A stretch of DNA of 64,000 nt from Arcobacter sp. (GTDB lineage: Bacteria; Campylobacterota; Campylobacteria; Campylobacterales; Arcobacteraceae). Every line of letters starts with the position of its first letter. Position 1 is the first letter of the stretch. A program made the position numbers and the translations under genes. Positions 1 through 9,351 of the stretch are shown here, one piece after another. Under the pieces are notes generated by a model, which saw only the letters and a program-made list of their open reading frames with translations, was not told the origin of the DNA and searched no databases. The stretch spans positions 62,001-126,000 of the forward strand of contig PKUJ01000002.1 of NCBI GenBank assembly GCA_002869565.1. Direction: 5' to 3'.

Positions 1-298
1 AACTTTTTTCATCTTCACTTTTTGTTTGCAATGAGTTAGAGTTTATTATTGCAATTTTGATTAGTGAAGTTAAATCCTCACACTCAAAATCCTTATCCAT
101 ATAACTTTCTGCAAATCCTATATCTCCAAATAGAGTTAATCTTCTAAATAAATCTGCATTATTTAATACAAGTTTAGCTTTTGGCTCTTGCCCATTTCCA
201 TATTTTTTAACTGTTCCATTACAAAACACTACTTCTAAATCACCTTCTATTATTTTTGATAAATATTGATTTCCTAATTTATTCCATAGAGCTTCCAT
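1..298 (-). CDS. Cyclopropane-fatty-acyl-phospholipid synthase family methyltransferase, N-terminal part (runs off the window)
   Basis: Reverse-strand translation MEALWNKLGNQYLSKIIEGDLEVVFCNGTVKKYGNGQEPKAKLVLNNADLFRRLTLFGDIGFAESYMDKDFE resembles the CFA synthase N-terminus; next to DUF1365 and FAD oxidase genes as usual. Confidence 0.75.
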   Translation of the reverse strand, partial: MEALWNKLGNQYLSKIIEGDLEVVFCNGTVKKYGNGQEPKAKLVLNNADLFRRLTLFGDIGFAESYMDKDFECEDLTSLIKIAIINSNSLQTKSEDEKS

Positions 299-300
299 TT

Positions 301-1041
301 TTATGCCCTCCTTATTTGATCTTGAGCTATTGGCTTATTCCATTTTAAGCCTTTTGATTTTAGTTTTAAACTTTGCCAAATTGTCCTTGTTACTACCCAA
401 AATGTAAGTAGGGTATGTCTAAAAAAGAGTGAGAGAAGGTTATGTTCATTAAAAACAAGACTTTTCCCTACAAAAGTTGAAGTCAACATTTTGGTATCAT
501 TTTCAAAGAGATTTATACCTATTGAAAATTGATTATCTGTGTATGTTAAATCAAATTCGTATCTTCCAACTCTATTAAAAAAAGGAGAAACATACATATC
601 TTTAGTCGTTTTTCCTTTATAATGTTTTTTATCATTTGATTCCAAAGTTATAGGGTATATAACTCTTCCTCCATTGTAATTATGAACTTCTGCAATCATA
701 TGTGTTGGTCTATTTTTATCAAATAGTATTAATACACTAATAGGATTAAAAACATATCCTAATATCCTAGGTAAAGTTACAAATCTCATTTTACTTGTTG
801 CTTCAATAGAGTATTTCTTTAATAGGGTTTTTATATTTTCTTTAAAATCTTCACTATTTCCAAAATGATCTTTTGAATTAAATTAAAATAGATTAAAACT
901 ATTTTGTGAGAAATAGCTATTGTCTAATCTTTCAAAAGATGACATATCGATGTCAAGCATAAAAAACTTATATTTAAATTCATGTTTCTTAGGACTAACT
1001 CTTTTGTGATAAATTGTCCCTTCTAAAAATTTATGGCTCAT
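301..1041 (-). pseudogene. DUF1365 family protein, interrupted by one in-frame TAA (883..885)
   Basis: ORF 301..789 plus in-frame upstream sequence MSHKFLEGTIYHKRVSPKKHEFKYKFFMLDIDMSSFERLDNSYFSQNSFNLF*FNSKDHFGNSEDF...; start overlaps the upstream gene stop as ATGA. Confidence 0.75.
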
Positions 1042-2291
1042 AATTCACATCCAAATTCATAAGCTATTGTATTAGCACTGTATAAACCATCTTCATGGAA
1101 ACCATATCTCCAATATGCCCCTGCAAAATAGGTGTTGTTTTTACCATTTATTATATTTCTTTTACTTTGGGTATTTATTGTTTTTAAATCAAATTGGGGA
1201 TGTTCATAAGAAATTTTTTCTATTACTTGTTCTAATTCTTCTGTTTCATTTAATGAAACAAAATACTCTTTTTTTGAGTTTAAATTTTGCAATCTATTAA
1301 TCCAGTATGACAATGTCACATTTTTTTCTTGACCATCTGTTTTATAATTCCATGCTGCATAAACCTCTTTATTTGGGTATAAAGCTTTTGTATCATTGTG
1401 TAGTACAGCATTGTTTTCTTTATATTCAAAGGCTGACAAAATTCTAAGTTCATCTAAACTTGGTTCATCAATTAATTTAAGTGCATCAGGTGCATGCATT
1501 GCAAATACAACTTTGTCATAAACTGAATGAGTATTATCTTGGTGAACAAGAATGATTTTATTCTCTTCTCTTTTTACACTTATAACATCGCTGTTTAATA
1601 TAATTTTTCCCGAGATATGTTGAGAAATTTTTTCAACATAATTAATAGAACCACCACTAACTGTTAGCCATTGATGTTGAGTATCAACACCTAATAGTCC
1701 ATGGTTTTTGAAAAATTGCAAGAATGTTCTTGCTGGGAATTCACTCATTTTATCTGTAGGTGTTGACCAAATAGATGAACCCATTGGAATAATATATCTA
1801 TCTATAAAGTATTGTGAAAAATCATTTAGGTAATCTCCTAAAGATAAATCTAAACATGTATTATTTGTTTCTAAATCTTTGTTTGCCTTTTTATTAAACT
1901 TTAAAATATCTAAAATCATTCTGTTGTGAGAATATGAAAATATATTTTTCTTTTGGAAAAACATTCCTTTTAGAGATTCTCCATTATAAGCAATATCACT
2001 TTTTTTATCCCAAAATGCAAAACTCATATCACTATTTTCTATTTTTACATTTAGTTCATTAAATAGTTTTGTTAATAAAGGATAGGTCTCATGATTAAAA
2101 ACTAGAAAACCAGTATCTACTCCAAATGTTTTATTATCTTCTGTAACTTTTGTTGTTCTAGCATGTCCACCTAAACGATTATCTTTTTCATATAAATCTA
2201 CCTCATGCTTTTTACTTAATAAGTATGCAGAACCTAATCCACTAATCCCTGCTCCAAGAACAGCAATCTTTAATTTCTTTTCATTTTTCAT
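1038..2291 (-). CDS. FAD/NAD(P)-binding amine oxidase-like protein
   Basis: N-terminal GAGISGLGSAYLLSKKHEVDLYEKDNRLGGHART dinucleotide-binding motif; context with CFA synthase and DUF1365. Confidence 0.85.
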   Translation of the reverse strand: MKNEKKLKIAVLGAGISGLGSAYLLSKKHEVDLYEKDNRLGGHARTTKVTEDNKTFGVDTGFLVFNHETYPLLTKLFNELNVKIENSDMSFAFWDKKSDIAYNGESLKGMFFQKKNIFSYSHNRMILDILKFNKKANKDLETNNTCLDLSLGDYLNDFSQYFIDRYIIPMGSSIWSTPTDKMSEFPARTFLQFFKNHGLLGVDTQHQWLTVSGGSINYVEKISQHISGKIILNSDVISVKREENKIILVHQDNTHSVYDKVVFAMHAPDALKLIDEPSLDELRILSAFEYKENNAVLHNDTKALYPNKEVYAAWNYKTDGQEKNVTLSYWINRLQNLNSKKEYFVSLNETEELEQVIEKISYEHPQFDLKTINTQSKRNIINGKNNTYFAGAYWRYGFHEDGLYSANTIAYEFGCEL

Positions 2292-2826
2292 TTTTTTGTC
2301 CTTGCTCCTCTTGTGGAGTATAAATTAGTTTTGATGTATCCATATGATTTTCTAAAGAAGCAACAATAGTATCAAGCTTCTTTTTTTTCATAAAAGGTTC
2401 TCTATTCATAATCCATACATACTCCATATCTTTGTCAACTAGTACTGCACTAGAATAATCTTCTTCTAAATAGATAACTCTGTATTCTTTTGTAAATATC
2501 CAAAAATAGGTCATGTCAATTTGTGACATGACATTTCCATTTGAAGGTTTTGCAGTTCCATTGTATTCAATGGTTTTCCCTCCAAAAGAAGTATCAAAAC
2601 ATCTGTTCTTTATTTCATAAGTAAGAGGTTTTGTAAGTTTATATTCTACTGTTGCACCTACACAATTCTTTTCAAAACTGTTATATGTTCTTGCGATTTC
2701 ATACCACAAACCACTAAACTTCTCTGCATCAACATATGAAACAGGTTTTGGTGCTTTTACATAAGTATCAGGAGTCTGAGCAATAACCATGGTAATAATA
2801 AATAAAGCTGTAAAAAATAATTTCAT
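2281..2826 (-). CDS. Lipocalin (Blc-like)
   Basis: Signal peptide, then FSGLWYEIARTYNSFEKNCVGATVEY lipocalin GxW motif. Confidence 0.85.
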   Translation of the reverse strand: MKLFFTALFIITMVIAQTPDTYVKAPKPVSYVDAEKFSGLWYEIARTYNSFEKNCVGATVEYKLTKPLTYEIKNRCFDTSFGGKTIEYNGTAKPSNGNVMSQIDMTYFWIFTKEYRVIYLEEDYSSAVLVDKDMEYVWIMNREPFMKKKKLDTIVASLENHMDTSKLIYTPQEEQGQKNEK

Positions 2827-2913
2827 CTCAAACTCCTTGTAATGTCATTTTATATTTATATAAAGAATTTTTGTAGGAGAAAAATGTATGTTGATGAAGT
2901 TATTGTTGAATAA

Positions 2914-4185
2914 TTATGCTTTTAGATCTGCATATTTATTTATAAAAAATAGAGCTAGGATTTTTAAACAAACTGGTAATAAGCCATAAAGTAGGGATAA
3001 TACAACTAATGATTCAGAAGAGGGATTAGAAGCATCAAATCCAAAAGCCCCAAGTACCATAAAGCTTAATGCAACAGCAAAGGCAAGTGATAGTTTTGTA
3101 ATCATTGTCCATATACCAAAAAGTAAACCGGATATATTGTTTTGAAATGATTTTGTTTTTTGCACTAAGTCACTTTGAATTGCAGTAGGCAATGCCATGT
3201 CTGCACCTAAAGATAGACCGGAGACAAGACTTATAATTATAAAAGCTAGTAAATCTCCCGATTCTAGGAACGGTACAAAAATAAAAACACTACTTGCTAG
3301 AAGAATTGAAGATATCCAAGTTTTTTTCTTTCCTATTTTATTAGATAAAATATTCCAAAAGGGAAGGGCTAAAACTCCCGAAAAAAAGTATAAAATTAAA
3401 ATCATTCCACTTGAACTTTTTTCTTGAATAACTAATTCTATAAAAAGTAGAAATAGTGTTGCAGGAAGTGCATTTGCTAAATTATTTAGAAAATATCCTA
3501 TTTGTAAAAATTTTAAATCGGCTAAATTTTTATAAACTAGTTGAATCTTTTTGATATTAAATTTATCACTAGTGATAGTCTCTTTGATTTTAATTTTTTT
3601 TAATGTTAATAGAAAAAAAGGAAAAAAAAGTATTAAAAAAGAGAGGTATAATATTTCTAAGGTTTTCTGTGAATTTTGAGATACTTCATACAAGTACGGA
3701 ATGATTAAGGCTACTAATACTCCTAAAATTGTAAAAAGTTCTCTTGAACTATTTAAGATTGTTTTATCCTCATACTTATCACTTATTTCTGAGCTCCAAG
3801 TTAGATAAGGGATATTAATCATACTCCAACCTATATAAATTGTAATAGAAAAAATTAGAAGCCAAAGTTCAGCATAAATAGGATTTGGCTTGATTATTGA
3901 ATAAAAACTTACAATTAGAATAAGGGAACCTATTATCATAATAGGTTTTCTACTATTGAAATATTCAACACTTTTATCACTTAAATATCCAAAAAAAGGA
4001 TCAGTAAAAACATCTGTAATTCTAGCAATAAAGAGTATCAATCCAACTGTGGTTACATTTATTCCAACATCTGTTGCATAATATGTAGGTAGATAGATAT
4101 ATAAGGGTAATCCAACTATTGATAAGGGAAGGGCAATAAGACTGTAATATATTATTTGTGCTTTTGTTAGTTTATAATTTTGCAT
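2914..4185 (-). CDS. MFS/GPH-type transporter
   Basis: About 12 hydrophobic segments; ARITDVFTDPFFGYLSDKS motif. Confidence 0.85.
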   Translation of the reverse strand: MQNYKLTKAQIIYYSLIALPLSIVGLPLYIYLPTYYATDVGINVTTVGLILFIARITDVFTDPFFGYLSDKSVEYFNSRKPIMIIGSLILIVSFYSIIKPNPIYAELWLLIFSITIYIGWSMINIPYLTWSSEISDKYEDKTILNSSRELFTILGVLVALIIPYLYEVSQNSQKTLEILYLSFLILFFPFFLLTLKKIKIKETITSDKFNIKKIQLVYKNLADLKFLQIGYFLNNLANALPATLFLLFIELVIQEKSSSGMILILYFFSGVLALPFWNILSNKIGKKKTWISSILLASSVFIFVPFLESGDLLAFIIISLVSGLSLGADMALPTAIQSDLVQKTKSFQNNISGLLFGIWTMITKLSLAFAVALSFMVLGAFGFDASNPSSESLVVLSLLYGLLPVCLKILALFFINKYADLKA

Positions 4186-4187
4186 AA

Positions 4188-4607
4188 CTAACTCTTGATT
4201 TTTCTTTTAATAAATTTTATAAAAGAGGAGAGAATTGGAATCTTTTCATATAAATTTTCTGCTGTATCCCAGTAATCAATATGTGATATTGCTTTTCCTT
4301 TCTCATTAAATTCTACTCTACTAACACCTTCAAAAGATTCTTCTTTTGTATTGTTTTTAAAAGAGAATTCAAAATCCCATTTAATATATGCGATATTGTT
4401 TTGTTCTACAACTTCTTTGATTTTAAATTTTGGTTCATCAAGTTTTAAATACATATCTTGAAATATAAAATATATTTTTTCAATACCAACAACCTCGTGA
4501 AAAGGGTCTTTAAATTTTGCATTTGTATCAAGTACTTTTTCATATTCATTTATTGGAGTAAAGCTATTTATATTTTCAAAAAAGGAGACATAATTTAAGG
4601 CATTCAT
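4188..4607 (-). CDS. SnoaL/NTF2-like nuclear transport factor 2 family protein
   Basis: Length and motif YEKVLDTNAKFKDPFHEVVG...HIDYWDTAENLYEKIP. Confidence 0.7.
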   Translation of the reverse strand: MNALNYVSFFENINSFTPINEYEKVLDTNAKFKDPFHEVVGIEKIYFIFQDMYLKLDEPKFKIKEVVEQNNIAYIKWDFEFSFKNNTKEESFEGVSRVEFNEKGKAISHIDYWDTAENLYEKIPILSSFIKFIKRKIKS

Positions 4608-5365
4608 GGCAAAGTCTTTTTTGTTAGAGCTAAAGAAAATTTATATGGTAAGAATTTTAATATTCTTAGAAATAAAGATAGAAGAAAAGGAAATCTAATC
4701 TCAAAAGAGTTTGAGTTTTTTATTCCTTCAAAAATTTTTTCAGCAGTAAATTTAGGCTCCATTAATTGGGGCATTTCAAAACTGTTTTTAGCAGTAAGTC
4801 TTGTTTTTACAAAACCATGGTTTATAATTTGAAGTTTTATATTAATGGAGTCTAATTCTGGTTGAATTGATTCAGCTAAATTGACAAGGGCAGCTTTTGG
4901 AGCTGAATATCCTCCTCCTTGAGGAAGTCCAAAATAAGAAGAAAGACTAGAGTTCCAAACCCAATGACCTTTTCCCGTATTTTTAAAATAAGGTAAAAGT
5001 TCAGTCATTAGTCGTATTATGCCTAGGTAATTTACTTCATTCATTTGTTCAAATTTTGAACTATCCCAAGTATCGATACCCATGACTTCATATGCTCCAG
5101 CATTGTAAAACCAGATATCTATGCCATCATATATTTCCCAAGCTTTAGATACTGTGTCTTTAATCTCATTTTTACAAGTAGCATCAAAATTTAAAAGTGT
5201 TATTTTTTTAGGGTAATCTATTAGAAGTTTTAATAGCGCACTAGTATTTGTAGCATTTCTTGAACTTACAATAACTAGGTAATTATTTTGCAAGCATAAT
5301 TTAACAAGTTCTAACCCAATGCCACTACTTCCCCCTATAATCCAAATTCTTTTTGTAGGTTCCAT
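4604..5365 (-). CDS. Short-chain dehydrogenase/reductase
   Basis: IIGGSSGIGLELVK and YSAPKAAL SDR motifs. Confidence 0.9.
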   Translation of the reverse strand: MEPTKRIWIIGGSSGIGLELVKLCLQNNYLVIVSSRNATNTSALLKLLIDYPKKITLLNFDATCKNEIKDTVSKAWEIYDGIDIWFYNAGAYEVMGIDTWDSSKFEQMNEVNYLGIIRLMTELLPYFKNTGKGHWVWNSSLSSYFGLPQGGGYSAPKAALVNLAESIQPELDSINIKLQIINHGFVKTRLTAKNSFEMPQLMEPKFTAEKIFEGIKNSNSFEIRFPFLLSLFLRILKFLPYKFSLALTKKTLP

Positions 5366-5482
5366 CTTGAAGCCTTTTTTATTTAAATTATAGTTGTTTT
5401 ATATATTTTTAGTAGTGTCTCATTGTTAGTTTATATTAGATTTATAAATATATCTTATTTTCTAAAACATATTTAGGCTAAA

Positions 5483-5803
5483 TTATGATGCTAATGAACA
5501 CTGAAAACAGTTACTAATATCTTTACATGTTGCACAAGCTGGCGCTGTTTTTTTTATGCAATCATATAAAAACTTTTTCCATCTTGTAGTTTCTGGTTTC
5601 TTATCTGCTAAAGAGCTGAAGTTTTTAGTCATAAATCTTCCCATTTCTCTTCTGCTAATAAGCCCTAAATCAGAATACAAATGACCCATTCTAAGTGATG
5701 TTTTTGCAATCCATGGCGACAATGTATTTTTTGCATGTTCATCATTTGCATGCTTTTGTAAAAGTCTTAAAATTTCTACTTCCATAATTTCTAATTCATT
5801 CAT
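5483..5803 (-). CDS. nifQ: NifQ-like molybdenum donor protein
   Basis: HLYSDLGLISRREMGRFM...TRWKKFLYDCIKKTAPACATCKDISNCFQC: NifQ-type RWKKF and Cys motif; in the nifV operon. Confidence 0.8.
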   Translation of the reverse strand: MNELEIMEVEILRLLQKHANDEHAKNTLSPWIAKTSLRMGHLYSDLGLISRREMGRFMTKNFSSLADKKPETTRWKKFLYDCIKKTAPACATCKDISNCFQCSLAS

Positions 5804-5812
5804 CTTATACTC

Positions 5813-6808
5813 CTAATTCATATCACAAAATTTAAGTTCTAAATTTTCTGGTTTTTTAATTCCCAAATTATTCATGATATATAGATTTTTTAAATTTTTT
5901 AGCTCTTCAATTGATTTTGGTAAATTCTTAATATTGTTATCTTCCACATCAAGTTCTTCAAGTTTTTGAAGAGTACCTATCTTTTCTGGCAAACAAATAA
6001 GTGAATTTGAACTAACACTTAGATTTGTTAGGTTTTTTAATTTACATATTTCATCAGGTAATTTCTTTAAAAGATTATTATCTAAAATTAGTATTTTTAA
6101 ATCTTCTATCTTACTAATATTAAAATCCAATGATTTCAAAGAGTTATCACTTAAATCCAATTTCATTAACATATCATGTGATTCTAAAGAAGGTAAATTC
6201 TTAAGTTCATTTCCCTCTAAAAGAAGTGTTTCAAGCTCTTCTATCGCTGATATTGATTCAGGTAAGAAGTTCAAATGATTAAATGAAATATCTAAGTAAT
6301 ATAAAGATTTCATAGAAGCAAAAGCATCAGGGAGCTCTTCTAATTCATTTGTATCTAATGACAGATATAAAAGTTTTGTTAACTTTTTTAATCCTTCTGA
6401 CAAAGAGTTAATTTTATTTGCAGCTAGAGTTAATCTTGTAAGATTTGTAAGATTATAAAGTTCTTCAGGTAACTCTTTTAATCTGTTTCCATTTAGGTTT
6501 AAAATCATTAATTTTGTTAAGTTTCCAATAGAGCTTGGTATTTCATCTAATAGATTATTTTCACATTGTAAGTTTTTTAGGTTTTTCAAATTTCCAATAG
6601 ATTCTGGTAGTTTTGATAATCTATTATTTGATAGTTTTAAAACTGATAAGTTCTTAAGAATATGAATTGACTCAGGTAATTCTCTAATTTTCTTCTTAGA
6701 AAGATCTAAATGAGTCATCATATTTATATCGTCAATATTTGTAGAAACAGTAGCTTCTAAATGGTTTGATTTAACCCATCTTACAAAATTATCAATATCA
6801 TTTTTCAT
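5813..6808 (-). CDS. Leucine-rich repeat protein in the nifV-nifQ operon
   Basis: Repeated LxxLxLxxNxLxxLPxxIxxLxxL units through most of the protein. Confidence 0.9.
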   Translation of the reverse strand: MKNDIDNFVRWVKSNHLEATVSTNIDDINMMTHLDLSKKKIRELPESIHILKNLSVLKLSNNRLSKLPESIGNLKNLKNLQCENNLLDEIPSSIGNLTKLMILNLNGNRLKELPEELYNLTNLTRLTLAANKINSLSEGLKKLTKLLYLSLDTNELEELPDAFASMKSLYYLDISFNHLNFLPESISAIEELETLLLEGNELKNLPSLESHDMLMKLDLSDNSLKSLDFNISKIEDLKILILDNNLLKKLPDEICKLKNLTNLSVSSNSLICLPEKIGTLQKLEELDVEDNNIKNLPKSIEELKNLKNLYIMNNLGIKKPENLELKFCDMN

Positions 6809-6809
6809 A

Positions 6810-7052
6810 TTAACCCTTTAACCTATCTTTCATCGCATCTATTAAAAACGAGATTTCTTCATAATCTACAAACCCAAAATCAACCATATTATATAGTGCC
6901 ATTAATGGTTTTCTACAACAAGTCTTACTACAACCTGTTACAAGTTTTTTTGCTTTTTTATATGGAAGATCTGTATTCTCAAATATTATGACTGCCTCTT
7001 GGATAGTTTTTTCTCCACATTCACAAATTCGTTTATTTTTTAAGTCTTCCAT
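6810..7052 (-). CDS. Small Cys-rich protein, possibly BFD-like [2Fe-2S]
   Basis: CECGEKTIQEAV...VTGCSKTCCRKP: CxC followed by a C-rich motif with BFD-like spacing; operon context. Confidence 0.5.
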   Translation of the reverse strand: MEDLKNKRICECGEKTIQEAVIIFENTDLPYKKAKKLVTGCSKTCCRKPLMALYNMVDFGFVDYEEISFLIDAMKDRLKG

Positions 7053-7060
7053 AATATTTT

Positions 7061-7270
7061 CTACTTAAGATATGGATGTGCTTCTTTAAAGGCATTTACC
7101 TCTTTCATAGCCAATCCAATTTTTTCACTAAGTTCTGGTAACTTATCATATTCAGTCCAAATTGTATCTTCAACAATATCATGCACTACGCCTGCTAGTT
7201 CTACAACCTTTCTTTTGTATTTTGCTAATTCTTTTTTCTTTTCTTTTTGTTCATCTGTTAATGTTGCCAT
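7061..7270 (-). CDS. DUF683/CCE_0567-type nif-associated small protein
   Basis: MATLTDEQKEKKKELAKYKRKVVELAGVVHDIVEDTIWTEYDKLPELSEK; start placed at ATG 7268-7270 rather than the longer ORF start. Confidence 0.6.
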   Translation of the reverse strand: MATLTDEQKEKKKELAKYKRKVVELAGVVHDIVEDTIWTEYDKLPELSEKIGLAMKEVNAFKEAHPYLK

Positions 7271-7356
7271 TTTTTCTCCTTCTAAATTGGTTCCCCAATT
7301 TAAAGGGAACCTTTCATGTTTAATTTCTTTTAACAAGATAGCTTTGCATTTTAAAT

Positions 7357-8163
7357 TTATATTGCATATAAGTTTTCTAATTTCAAATCTGGTTTTTCAC
7401 CTAAATACATAAGTGTAAAAATAGATTCTTGTTTGAATTTATAACTTTCATAAAGTTCTGTTATCTCTTTCACATCTTGAGGAGCATATGCAAAAATTTT
7501 CTTTAATCCTCTGTAATATAAAACGCCCCTTAATAGTTTTTCCGCATCAAGATAAGATTCGCTTTGCATAAGCCAAGGCGAAATTCTTATATGTCTTTTA
7601 TTTACCACATATGAGTGTAAAAAACCGGTTTGTGTTGATAGTTTTAAAGAGTTAGTAAATACGCAATCTCTTTTAATATATTTTTCTCTATCATCCATAA
7701 AAACTTGTCTATCAATTCTTTTTGAGACATTATCATAATCTTCTCCACTCACTTGCTTTGCAATAGAATTGGAAAAGTTAAAAGGCGTAGCCTCTCCGCT
7801 ATGCATAAATCTTATAAAAGATGAGTGCTCTTCAAAATTAAAAGCTTTTACATATGAGTCAAGTTTTTTTTCAATCAAAATAAATATATTCATACTACTT
7901 GTATTTTGAATAAGTAATTTAAGTAATCTTGTTAATACTTCTTCATATGTTTTTATTATTTTGATTACATTTATAAAAATATGTTTATTGAAACTATATG
8001 CACTAATAACACCTACTAATTTATTGTTTTCATAAGCTCCAAAGCAGTACTCTGGATATACTTCATAAGTTTTTTTTAAAAGTTCTAATTCAAAAAGATT
8101 ATCACTGTCTAATATGCCAGTGATATCATCTTCAAAGTCACTTCTTAGATAGCCAACGTACAT
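7357..8163 (-). CDS. GNAT-like acetyltransferase family protein
   Basis: N-terminal FGAYENNKLVGVISAYSF acetyltransferase-like core; overlaps nifV 3' end. Confidence 0.55.
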   Translation of the reverse strand: MYVGYLRSDFEDDITGILDSDNLFELELLKKTYEVYPEYCFGAYENNKLVGVISAYSFNKHIFINVIKIIKTYEEVLTRLLKLLIQNTSSMNIFILIEKKLDSYVKAFNFEEHSSFIRFMHSGEATPFNFSNSIAKQVSGEDYDNVSKRIDRQVFMDDREKYIKRDCVFTNSLKLSTQTGFLHSYVVNKRHIRISPWLMQSESYLDAEKLLRGVLYYRGLKKIFAYAPQDVKEITELYESYKFKQESIFTLMYLGEKPDLKLENLYAI

Positions 8164-9260
8164 AGGTACAACTCTTTTAATTCATAATTTTCTAATACTC
8201 TTTTTCTATTAGTTACTATTTCTCTTACCATTGGTAATAATTTTTGTAAAATTTCTTTTTCTGGTTTTATTCCTAAAGATTCTAAATGGTATGCAAGTGT
8301 TGAAGTTCCTGAATGTTTACCGATAGGAAAGTATCTTGTTAATCCTACATCAACTGGTGAAAATGGCTCGTAAGATGAGTTTGATTTCATCATTCCATTT
8401 ACATGAATACCTGATTCATGTGAAAATATATTCTCTCCAACAATTGGAAGATTCATATCAATTCTTCTATTTGAAGCCAAACCTACTGCATTAATTAATG
8501 ATTTTAATTTATCAGAATTTATATCAACATTTTTCCCAAAGAGTCTAGCTAAAGTCATTAAAACCTGTTCAAATGATGCATTTCCCGCGCGTTCACCCAA
8601 TCCAATTACTGTAGTATTTGCACTTATAGCTCCTGCTTCAAACCCTGAAATTGCATTTGCTGTGGCCATACCGAAATCATTATGGGTATGCATCTCAATA
8701 TCTAACAGGTTTAATGAACTTAAACTTTTGATATTTTTGTAAGTTTTTTGTGGAGTTAAAATTCCAACTGTATCACAGTATCTAAATCTATCAGCTCCAA
8801 TACTTTTCCCAAGAGTCATTACTTCTTTTAGGAAACCTAAATCAGCTCTAGAAGAGTCTTCTCCTCCTATACAAACAAAAAGATTCTCTTTTTTTGCTTG
8901 AATTATAACCTCTTCTAGTTGTCTTAAAAGTCTTTCTCTATCACCTTTAAATTTAACATCAATTAAGATATCAGATACAGGTATTGATAAATCAACAGCT
9001 TTTAATCCACAATTTAGTGATGCTTCTAAATCACTAAGGGTAGCTCTATTCCAACTCATAATTCTAATAGGCAGATTTAATGCTAGTATTTCTTTTAAAT
9101 CGTCTTGTTCTTTTTTTCCCATTGCAGGAATACCAACTTCTAATTCATCAGCACCAACTTCATAAAGCTTTTGAGCAATATTTAGTTTTTCTTGAGTATT
9201 AAATGCTACATATGGGGCTTGTTCACCATCTCTTAAAGTAGTGTCGTTTATAAGAAACAT
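8145..9260 (-). CDS. nifV: Homocitrate synthase
   Basis: NDTTLRDGEQAPYVAF, ETHTHNDFGMA-like EMHTHNDFGMATANA, GLGERAGNASFEQV; nif context. Confidence 0.93.
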   Translation of the reverse strand: MFLINDTTLRDGEQAPYVAFNTQEKLNIAQKLYEVGADELEVGIPAMGKKEQDDLKEILALNLPIRIMSWNRATLSDLEASLNCGLKAVDLSIPVSDILIDVKFKGDRERLLRQLEEVIIQAKKENLFVCIGGEDSSRADLGFLKEVMTLGKSIGADRFRYCDTVGILTPQKTYKNIKSLSSLNLLDIEMHTHNDFGMATANAISGFEAGAISANTTVIGLGERAGNASFEQVLMTLARLFGKNVDINSDKLKSLINAVGLASNRRIDMNLPIVGENIFSHESGIHVNGMMKSNSSYEPFSPVDVGLTRYFPIGKHSGTSTLAYHLESLGIKPEKEILQKLLPMVREIVTNRKRVLENYELKELYLCTLAI

Positions 9261-9293
9261 TTTATTACCTTTATTAGAATATTACTAATAAAT

Positions 9294-9310
9294 ATGCAAA
9301 AGATGTTCCT
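9294..9310 (-). promoter_or_regulatory. sigma54-type promoter for the nifV operon
   Basis: Reverse strand AGGAAC-ATCTT-TTGCAT. Confidence 0.75.
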
Positions 9311-9351
9311 TTGAGATTGTTAGTGGATTTTTTTATGAAAAGAGTTAGGTT

